Assembly (NCBI GenBank): GCA_003139735.1
Contig: PLGA01000612.1
Coordinates: 1-5,894 of the forward strand
Origin: Bryobacterales bacterium
GTDB lineage: Bacteria; Acidobacteriota; Terriglobia; Bryobacterales; Bryobacteraceae
Reading direction: 5' to 3'
Length of the DNA stretch: 5,894 nucleotides
Below, piece after piece: positions 1 through 5,894 of the stretch (within the stretch, counting starts at the first letter, position 1; every line of letters begins with the position of its first letter). Below the pieces are notes generated by a model that did no database searches, had not been told where the DNA came from, and saw only the letters and a program-made list of their open reading frames with translations. Position numbers and translations under genes: made by a program.

Positions 1-255
1 GCCGCGTCGGCGTCCGCCGCCAGCTTCGCGGTGGGAGCAGCCATGCCATTGCTGGGCGCTGTTCTGTCCTCGGAGGCGATCCTGCTTCCCCTTGTCGCGG
101 GAACCTCTTTGGCGGTCCTCGCGCTTCTGGGCGGGTTGGCGGCGCAAGCGGGAGGCGCGAGTGTCACAAAGGGCGCACTGCGCGTGACGTTCTGGGGCGC
201 GCTGGCCATGGCGGTGACCGCGGGCATCGGCGCGCTGACCGGAACCTTCGCGTGA
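1..255 (+). CDS. VIT/CCC1-family membrane transporter, C-terminal fragment (5' end outside window)
   Basis: This is the last 84 residues of a gene that begins to the left of the window; frame 1 is open from base 1 to the TGA at 253-255. The piece holds two hydrophobic stretches. The first follows the small-residue segment ASAASFAVGAAMPLL, and the second is RVTFWGALAMAVTAGIGAL near the end. This arrangement, with the polar GGASVTKGALRVT linker before the final helix, is what I recognise from the C-terminus of bacterial VIT1/CCC1 proteins, which move ferrous iron or manganese across the membrane. The catalytic and metal-binding part would lie upstream and cannot be checked, so substrate is unknown. 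A GTG at 31 and an ATG at 43 are internal codons, not starts. The gene ends 35 bases before the helicase gene, with no obvious terminator between them. Confidence 0.72.
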   Translation, partial: AASASAASFAVGAAMPLLGAVLSSEAILLPLVAGTSLAVLALLGGLAAQAGGASVTKGALRVTFWGALAMAVTAGIGALTGTFA

Positions 256-272
256 CCCTTCCCTCCCGCTGC

Positions 273-278
273 TAGAAT
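273..278 (+). promoter_or_regulatory. possible -10 box upstream of dinG
   Basis: TAGAAT matches the TATAAT consensus at five of six positions. It lies 12 bases before the ATG at 291, so a transcript would have only a few bases of leader. This suits the absence of any Shine-Dalgarno sequence before that ATG. No convincing -35 box is present at normal spacing (the closest is a weak CGTGAC at 251-256), so this is a weak call. Confidence 0.3.
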
Positions 279-290
279 CAGACTATCCCC

Positions 291-2222
291 ATGCCCATCG
301 AGACGCGGCCCGCGGGGGCGCGGCAGTTCTTTTCCCGGCACGGCACGCTCTCCAAATGGCACCCGAATTATGAGTACCGTGAGGGACAGGTGGAGATGGC
401 CGAAGCCGTGGAGGCAGCCTTCGCCGAGAAGCGCCACCTGATTGTGGAGGCCGGCACCGGTACCGGCAAGACGCTCGCCTATCTGGTCCCGGCGCTGCTT
501 TCCGGCAAGCGCATCGTAGTCTCCACCGGCACCAAAAACTTGCAGGAACAGCTCTTCTTCAAGGATGTTCCATTCCTCCAGAAGCACTTTCCCCGCCCCC
601 TCAAAGTCAGTTACATGAAGGGCCGCAATAACTACGCCTGCCGGCAGAAAATCTACGACGCCGAGAAGGAGCCGGTCCTTACCGGCCTGGAGGAAGTCGC
701 CGATTTCCAGATTATCCGCGAGTGGGAGAAGACCACCGAGTTCGGCGACCGCGCCGAAATCAAGCGCCTGCCCGAAAACAGCACCGCGTGGGCGAAGTTG
801 GATGCCCGCGGCGACATGTGCTCCGGGCAGAAGTGCGCCAACTTCGAGCGCTGCTTCCTGACGCTGATGCACCAGCGCGCGCAGGAAAGCGACGTTGTGA
901 TTGTCAATCACCACCTGTTCTTCGCCGACCTTGCGCTCCGCGACGAATCCCACGAGGGCGGCATCCTCCCCGAATATCACGCCGTGGTGTTCGACGAAGC
1001 CCACGAGATCGAGGACGTCGCCGGGCAATACTTCGGCGTTTCCGTCAGCAATTACCAGCTTCAGGATCTGCGGCGCGATATCGCCGCGGTCGGCCGCGCG
1101 AAGAAGTTCGGCACGCCGGAACTCGACCGCGTCCTCGAACGCCTGGACGAACTGACCGTCCAGTTTTTCGGGTTATTCGGCGAGGGCGAGCGCCGCGCCT
1201 CGTTCCAGGGCCGCGACGCCTTCCGCGAGGAAAATGAGGATATCTACTCCGGCCTACTGACTGCGCTCGACCTGACCGGCTCCCACCTCAAGCTTCTGCA
1301 GAACCCGCCCGACGAGGTCGTGCCCTTGTCGCGCCGCACCCTGGAGCTGGGCCAGGGCCTCCGCTTTGTGATGGAAAGCGACGAAGAGGAGTTCGTCTAT
1401 TGGGTGGAAAGGCGCGGCCGGGGCTGTTTTCTGCAGGCCACCCCGATCGACGTTTCGGGCCTCCTCGCCGAGCGCCTCTTCAACCGGGTGGACACCATCG
1501 TGCTCACCTCCGCGACGCTGGCGGTGGCCGGCGAATTCGATTTCGTCCGCGCGCGTCTCGGCGTGGCGAACGCGCGCACCCTGATTGTCCCCGGCCATTT
1601 CGATTACCAGAAGCAGGCGCTTCTCTACGTGCCGCAGCAGCTTCCCGAGCCGCGCAGTCCGGCGTTCGTCAAGGCGGCGTCGGAGGAAATCATGCGCATC
1701 CTGCGGCACAGCCGGGGCCGGGCGTTCGTCCTGTTCACCAGCCATCAGCAGATGCGAGTGGTGCACGACAAGGTGTCTTTCGAGATCGAATACCCCACGC
1801 TGCTTCAGGGCACGGCGCCGCGCAGCGCCCTGCTCGACGAGTTCCGCGCGACGCCCAACTGCGTGCTTTTCGCCACCTCCTCGTTCTGGCAAGGCGTGGA
1901 CGTGCCGGGCGAACAGTTGAGCTGCGTTATCATAGATAAACTGCCGTTCGCGGCGCCGAGCGATCCGGTGGTCAACGCGCGCATTGAGAGCATACGGGCA
2001 GCGGGGGGAAATCCGTTTTACGATTACCAGATTCCACGGGCGGCCATCGCGCTCAAGCAGGGTTTCGGACGGCTCATACGGGGCAAGCCGGACCGCGGCG
2101 TTCTGGTCTTACTCGATAACCGTATTACCAAGCAGCGTTACGGCCAGGTTTTTTTCGACAGCCTGCCCCATTACGGATTCACCACCGAGCTAGAGGACGT
2201 GGAGAAGTTTTTCGATGTTTGA
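291..2222 (+). CDS. dinG: DinG/YoaA-type ATP-dependent DNA helicase with 4Fe-4S cluster
   Basis: A 643-residue superfamily 2 helicase of the XPD/DinG group. Family members unwind DNA 5' to 3' with ATP and act in repair and on replication obstacles such as R-loops. Visible motifs in order: REGQ (about 30-33) ahead of Walker A EAGTGTGKT (53-61, K60); four cysteines at 117, 177, 182 and 188, spaced as in the DinG iron-sulfur domain; DEAH box (235-238); motif III TSAT (406-409); FWQGVDVPGEQL (from 532); and motif VI QGFGRLIR (590-597). All key residues are present, so the protein should be active. There is no N-terminal exonuclease domain, and the length is closer to E. coli YoaA than to E. coli DinG, so yoaA is an alternative name. 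The start at 291 has no ribosome binding site, but the next ATG (residue 36) would lose the REGQ motif. The stop overlaps the queD start by eight bases. Confidence 0.93.
   Translation: MPIETRPAGARQFFSRHGTLSKWHPNYEYREGQVEMAEAVEAAFAEKRHLIVEAGTGTGKTLAYLVPALLSGKRIVVSTGTKNLQEQLFFKDVPFLQKHFPRPLKVSYMKGRNNYACRQKIYDAEKEPVLTGLEEVADFQIIREWEKTTEFGDRAEIKRLPENSTAWAKLDARGDMCSGQKCANFERCFLTLMHQRAQESDVVIVNHHLFFADLALRDESHEGGILPEYHAVVFDEAHEIEDVAGQYFGVSVSNYQLQDLRRDIAAVGRAKKFGTPELDRVLERLDELTVQFFGLFGEGERRASFQGRDAFREENEDIYSGLLTALDLTGSHLKLLQNPPDEVVPLSRRTLELGQGLRFVMESDEEEFVYWVERRGRGCFLQATPIDVSGLLAERLFNRVDTIVLTSATLAVAGEFDFVRARLGVANARTLIVPGHFDYQKQALLYVPQQLPEPRSPAFVKAASEEIMRILRHSRGRAFVLFTSHQQMRVVHDKVSFEIEYPTLLQGTAPRSALLDEFRATPNCVLFATSSFWQGVDVPGEQLSCVIIDKLPFAAPSDPVVNARIESIRAAGGNPFYDYQIPRAAIALKQGFGRLIRGKPDRGVLVLLDNRITKQRYGQVFFDSLPHYGFTTELEDVEKFFDV
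2201..2207 (+). promoter_or_regulatory. ribosome binding site of queD inside the end of dinG
   Basis: GGAGAAG lies seven bases before the queD ATG at 2215 and within the last codons of the helicase gene. It supports that ATG as the start and hence the overlapping gene junction. Confidence 0.6.
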
Positions 2223-2586
2223 AGTCACCATTGAAGAGAGTTTCGCCGCCGGTCATGCCCTGCGGAATTACCACGGCCGGTGTGAGAACGTGCATGGCCA
2301 CAACTACCGCTGCCATGTAACGATCGAGGGGGATCGGCTCGACGACATCGGCCTGCTGGTGGATTTCGTGGCGCTGAAAAAGATCGTCCACGCGGTGCTC
2401 GACCGCATGGACCACCAGTGGCTCAACGACCTTCCGCCCTTCGACGCCATCAACCCCTCGGCCGAAAACATGGCTAAGCACATCTACGACCAGGTCGCCG
2501 AAGGCTTCAAGGACAAGCCCGAAGTGCGCGTCAGTTCCATCCGCCTTTGGGAAACCGACCTCGCCAGCGTCACCTACAGACCGTAA
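2215..2586 (+). CDS. queD: 6-carboxy-5,6,7,8-tetrahydropterin synthase (QueD, PTPS family)
   Basis: A 123-residue member of the 6-pyruvoyl-tetrahydropterin synthase family, full length for bacterial QueD. QueD converts dihydroneopterin triphosphate to 6-carboxytetrahydropterin, the second step towards preQ0 and queuosine in tRNA. Zinc ligands are His14 (in FAAGHAL), His27 and His29 (in VHGHNY). The catalytic cysteine is Cys23, in the CxxxHGH spacing of true QueD; PTPS-III enzymes have Glu there. Asp66-His67 (MDHQW) complete the relay and Glu113 (WETDLASVTY) should bind the pterin. The ATG shares ATGTTTGA with the helicase stop, so the two genes are probably translated together. No other queuosine gene (queC, queE, queF) is in the window, and no preQ1 riboswitch is possible at this start because it lies within dinG. 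Confidence 0.93.
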   Translation: MFEVTIEESFAAGHALRNYHGRCENVHGHNYRCHVTIEGDRLDDIGLLVDFVALKKIVHAVLDRMDHQWLNDLPPFDAINPSAENMAKHIYDQVAEGFKDKPEVRVSSIRLWETDLASVTYRP

Positions 2587-2655
2587 GGCCATCCGGGGCC
2601 CTATCCTGCAGCCCAAATCCCACTTCAGAGCCGCGTCGCTTTGCGAACGCCAGCA

Positions 2656-2684
2656 TTGTGAATCGAACAGAAGTGTTCGATAAT
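2656..2684 (+). promoter_or_regulatory. sigma70-type promoter of the hicAB module
   Basis: A -35 element TTGTGA (2656-2661, four of six consensus bases) and a -10 element GATAAT (2679-2684, five of six) are separated by exactly 17 bases. Transcription would begin around 2691, which is the GTG start of the hicA remnant, so the message may have almost no leader. It is one of the best-formed promoters in the window and lies in the gap after queD. Confidence 0.6.
2662..2681 (+). promoter_or_regulatory. perfect 8+8 bp palindrome, candidate HicB operator
   Basis: ATCGAACA (2662-2669) and TGTTCGAT (2674-2681) are perfect inverted repeats around a four-base centre GAAG. The palindrome fills the promoter spacer and covers the first half of the -10 box, so a bound dimer would block RNA polymerase. 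HicB proteins with a C-terminal DNA-binding domain are known to repress their own operon through such dyads. That this site is bound by the HicB encoded here is inference. Confidence 0.55.
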
Positions 2685-2690
2685 AGGAAT

Positions 2691-2904
2691 GTGAAGGGCA
2701 GCGAGTTTCTGCGCAAGGTAAGATCCGCCGCCCGGCGGAATAAGGTTTCGTAGCGCTGGGCGCCGGAACGCGGCTCGGGCAGTCACGGCACCCTCTACTT
2801 CGGTGATCGGTTCCACCGTAGTGAAGGACCTCAAGAAGGAACTTGGCCCTGGCTTGCTGTCCGACATGCTCATGCAACTCGGCATTCGTAAGGAGGACCT
2901 GTAA
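2691..2904 (+). pseudogene. hicA: hicA mRNA-interferase toxin, broken by an in-frame stop and a frameshift
   Basis: Reading through two lesions restores a HicA-type toxin of about 70 residues. Frame 3 from GTG 2691 gives a start like MKGSEFLRKVRSAARRNKVS. It then hits TAG at 2751-2753 and continues as RWAPERGSGSHGTLYFGDR, which contains the GSHG motif with the catalytic histidine (codon 32). After GDRF the frame must change: the extra C in TTCC at 2813-2814, if removed, leads into TVVKDLKKELGPGLLSDMLMQLG and ends at TAA 2902-2904. HicA is a small double-stranded-RNA-binding-fold ribonuclease that cleaves mRNA and is neutralised by HicB. The remnant sits directly before hicB, overlapping it as TAATG, the usual hicAB order. 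Apart from the two lesions it is well preserved, so decay is recent, or the lesions are assembly errors. The ORFs that remain are only 20 codons from the GTG and a toxin tail without a start. Confidence 0.8.
2890..2896 (+). promoter_or_regulatory. strong ribosome binding site of hicB
   Basis: AAGGAGG, a complete Shine-Dalgarno match, ends seven bases before the hicB ATG at 2904. It lies within the last codons of the hicA remnant, so hicB can be translated independently of the broken upstream frame. Confidence 0.75.
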
Positions 2905-3341
2905 TGTTCACCGCCACCTATCCCGCCAGTTTCCTGCCAGAGGATGACGGCAATGGCTTTCACGTTCGGTTTCCAGATCTGCCGGAGGCGCTCACAGGAG
3001 GAGCCGACTTCGAAGACACGCTCGTACAAGCTACCGACTGCCTGGCCGAAGCGATTGCAGGGCGAATTGCCCGCGGTGACAAGATTCCCGTTCCTTCCAG
3101 GGTTAAGAGCGGCCAGCATCCGGTGAGCGTTCCTCTCTATCTGGCGCCTAAGCTCGCTCTTTACCTGGCCCTGCGCGAGGGCGGAATGCCAAACACGGAG
3201 TTGGCCAAGCGGCTTGGAGTCAGCGAGACGGTTGTCCGAAGAATGCTCGACCCGAAGCACAACACAAAGCCCGAGAGGATTCAAGCTGCATTGGGATCGC
3301 TCGGCAAGCGGATCGTTGTCAGATTCGAGGATGCGGCGTAA
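2904..3341 (+). CDS. hicB: HicB-family antitoxin with C-terminal helix-turn-helix
   Basis: A 145-residue intact protein with the two-part HicB plan. The N-terminal part (about 1-62) is the degenerate RNase H-like fold: YPASFLPEDDGNGFHVRFPDLPEALTGG style opening, then an amphipathic helix ATDCLAEAIAGRIARGDKIPVPS. A linker with VSVPLYLAPKLALYLALREG follows. The C-terminal part (about 96-140) is an XRE-like helix-turn-helix, NTELAKRLGVSETVVRRMLDP, followed by the ERIQAALGSLGKR helix common in HicB. Known role: binds and blocks HicA and represses the operon. Here the partner toxin just upstream is broken, so HicB would be a solitary antitoxin that may only repress its own promoter or neutralise a related toxin elsewhere. 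The ATG overlaps the hicA stop and has a strong ribosome binding site. Base composition looks less GC-rich than the flanking housekeeping genes, in keeping with an accessory module. Confidence 0.9.
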   Translation: MFTATYPASFLPEDDGNGFHVRFPDLPEALTGGADFEDTLVQATDCLAEAIAGRIARGDKIPVPSRVKSGQHPVSVPLYLAPKLALYLALREGGMPNTELAKRLGVSETVVRRMLDPKHNTKPERIQAALGSLGKRIVVRFEDAA

Positions 3342-3355
3342 CCAACCAGGCATGG

Positions 3356-3382
3356 CACGCCTCGCCGGCGGCGGCGTGTTTT
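3356..3382 (+). terminator. likely rho-independent terminator after hicB
   Basis: Stem CACGCC (3356-3361) pairs with GGCGTG (3373-3378), with a further inner GCC/GGC pairing, and is followed at once by TTTT (3379-3382). It begins 15 bases after the hicB stop. The T run is short, which limits certainty. Confidence 0.5.
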
Positions 3383-3556
3383 CCGATTTTCTCACTTCAA
3401 GGCCCGATGCGAACCGCGCCACAGACGGAGCGCATAAACTGGTAACGAAGAACTGGGCGAGCGCCGGCCGGCGATCTCAACTTACTGTAAGCCTCGGCGG
3501 TTCGTGGACCGCGAAACCGGTGACGCGCGCCAACGGCCGGCTGCTGGTAGGCGTCA
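3383..3556. other. gene-free stretch with three adjacent dyads
   Basis: Between the hicB terminator and the end of the minus-strand lipid kinase I see no supported gene. It contains a perfect 12-bp palindrome CGCCGGCCGGCG (3462-3473), an inverted repeat CTTAC-T-GTAAG (3481-3491) and a hairpin GCGGT/ACCGC with a six-base loop (3497-3512). None is followed by a T run on either strand, so none is a clear terminator. They may be 3' structure of the lipid kinase mRNA, which is read from the right, but that is a guess. Confidence 0.3.
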
Positions 3557-4393
3557 TCAAGCGCCGCCGTATTCCGGCGGAACCAGCAGCGTCAGAGCGT
3601 CCGGTACAATGCTCACCTCAGCCGGCAGGTAGCCGGCCGGCTCGCCATCGATCTGAATGAATACCCTGCGGTCCCCATCGCAGGAAAGCGTGGCGCTGGC
3701 GGTCCGCAGCATTTTCACGCCTTTCATACCCTTCAGCCGCTGGAGAGCCAACCCGGCCAAATACTTCACGTAGCTGGTGGAGGACTGGCCTTCGAAGAGC
3801 ACCATCTCAAAACGGTTCTGGAGGAGCGTTACCTCGCGGGCGATTTCGAAATCTCCTCCGTAATTCCGCACCTTGCTCAACAGCGCGAAGGAGCATTCGT
3901 GCCGCTGGCCGTCGGAATCCACCCGGATTCGGGGCAGACGGCGGCCGAGCAGGCTCCAGCCGGCCACCCAGTAGGCGAACTTACCGGCGCGCGCTTTCAG
4001 GGGAAGGCTCACGTGGTACACGATGTGAGCATCCACACCGATGCCGGCCATCAACAGGAAATGGCGCGAAGCGTCCGCGCCGCCGCACGTCAGGCGGCCC
4101 ATCGAGATGCGGCGGGGCCGGCATTCCTCCAGGCGCTCGGCGGCGCGTTCCAGCCGCGATCCCAGCTTCAGCTCCATGGCCAGCACGTTGGCCGTGCCGC
4201 CGGGGAGGATGCCAAGGGGAACCTGGGAGAATACCATCCCTTCGGCGGTTTCGTTGATGGTGCCGTCGCCGCCGGCGACCACCACCAGGTCCGCCCCGCG
4301 GCTAATGTGTTCCCGCGCAATGGCGCCCGCTGTTCCGGGCCCCGTGGTCGGGGCCACCGTCACGTGGTGGCCGTTGCTATTAAGGATTTCCAC
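3557..4393 (-). CDS. diacylglycerol/lipid kinase family protein (YegS/DgkB type); true start probably upstream
   Basis: From the GTG at 4393 the protein is 278 residues. It has the family's nucleotide-binding signature VVVAGGDGTINE (GGDGT at 41-45), then LGILPGGTANVLA (PGGTAN 64-69) and the C-terminal QIDGEPAGYLP followed by LTLLVPPE. Members phosphorylate diacylglycerol or related lipids at the inner membrane face using ATP; the exact substrate cannot be told. The same frame stays open upstream of the GTG to 4495 and encodes NTVLIYNPLAGRFGRKGGALVGRVV, which carries the first beta strand and the NPxAG motif expected at the start of this family. The real protein is therefore longer, about 307 residues if it begins at the ATC at 4480. 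No ATG, GTG or TTG lies in that upstream stretch, so start 4393 is only the nearest conventional codon and has no ribosome binding site. The gene is divergent from ligA. Confidence 0.87.
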   Translation of the reverse strand: MEILNSNGHHVTVAPTTGPGTAGAIAREHISRGADLVVVAGGDGTINETAEGMVFSQVPLGILPGGTANVLAMELKLGSRLERAAERLEECRPRRISMGRLTCGGADASRHFLLMAGIGVDAHIVYHVSLPLKARAGKFAYWVAGWSLLGRRLPRIRVDSDGQRHECSFALLSKVRNYGGDFEIAREVTLLQNRFEMVLFEGQSSTSYVKYLAGLALQRLKGMKGVKMLRTASATLSCDGDRRVFIQIDGEPAGYLPAEVSIVPDALTLLVPPEYGGA

Positions 4394-4486
4394 GACCCGC
4401 CCGACCAGCGCGCCGCCTTTTCGTCCGAACCGGCCGGCGAGGGGATTGTAGATTAGGACGGTATTCCTGTAGGCTGTGATGGCGTG

Positions 4487-4492
4487 TTCTCC
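4487..4492 (-). promoter_or_regulatory. ribosome binding site pointing to an ATC start for the lipid kinase
   Basis: On the minus strand GGAGAA (4492-4487) lies six bases before an in-frame ATC at 4480-4478, which begins TAYRNTVLIYNP. This spacing is normal for initiation. ATC is a very rare start codon, so the alternative is that the nearby ATG at 4494 is the true start and one base has been lost before 4455. Confidence 0.35.
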
Positions 4493-4506
4493 ATGTTACT
4501 GGTTAA

Positions 4507-5894
<1,388 letters not shown>

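Noticed and set aside
722..1237. Plus-strand frame of 171 codons inside dinG, and other alternate frames there
   Set aside because: Arg/Pro-rich out-of-frame reading of the helicase; the dinG frame has all expected motifs in order.
2587..2655. Terminator for queD
   Set aside because: Only a short GGCC/GGCC pairing is seen just after the stop, with no T run.
2691..2904. Programmed frameshift or stop readthrough making functional HicA
   Set aside because: Two separate lesions of different kind would both have to be recoded, and no slippery run with a downstream structure is evident. Decay or sequence error is simpler.
2179..3422. Overlapping minus-strand frames across queD and hicAB
   Set aside because: They run opposite genes with clear family motifs, ignore the gene boundaries and resemble no family I know.
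3496..3512. T-arm-like GGTTCG hairpin suggesting a tRNA
   Set aside because: The loop is six bases rather than seven, and no acceptor, D or anticodon arm can be paired around it.
3214..3660. Plus-strand frame running from hicB into the lipid kinase 3' end
   Set aside because: It overlaps two real genes and crosses the likely terminator; no domain and no ribosome binding site.
3899..4456. Plus-strand frames opposite the lipid kinase
   Set aside because: Antisense shadows; the minus strand encodes GGDGT and PGGTAN motifs.

Overview
The window looks like ordinary chromosomal sequence from a GC-rich bacterium. Several upstream sequences (a TAGAAT box just before an ATG with no ribosome binding site) together with the gene content would suit an Acidobacteriota-type genome. 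That is an impression from style, not a demonstrated placement. No transposase, integrase, CRISPR array, rRNA or tRNA gene is visible.

Layout from left to right. 1-255 is the C-terminal end of a VIT/CCC1-family membrane transporter (plus strand). 291-2222 is a DinG/YoaA-type iron-sulfur DNA helicase, whose stop codon overlaps the start of queD (2215-2586), the 6-carboxy-tetrahydropterin synthase of queuosine/7-deazaguanine synthesis; the two are probably co-transcribed. 2656-3382 is a self-contained HicAB toxin-antitoxin module with its own promoter, an operator-like palindrome, a toxin gene broken by two lesions, an intact HicB antitoxin and a terminator-like hairpin. After a short gene-free stretch with GC-rich dyads comes a minus-strand diacylglycerol/lipid kinase (3557-4393, probably extending to about 4480). 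It is transcribed divergently from ligA (4525 to the window edge), the NAD-dependent DNA ligase, which runs off the right end without a stop.

How they work together: DinG and LigA both serve DNA maintenance but are not adjacent. The dinG-queD overlap suggests translational coupling rather than a shared pathway. The hicAB module looks like an accessory insertion between housekeeping genes. Its toxin appears inactivated while the antitoxin and its control region remain, so HicB may persist as a solitary DNA-binding regulator.

The points most worth a second look are the decayed hicA with intact hicB, the 8+8 bp palindrome sitting inside the hicAB promoter, the lipid kinase whose conserved N-terminus lies upstream of any normal start codon, and the face-to-face -10 boxes between that kinase and ligA. 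I see no clear evidence of a wholly new system.
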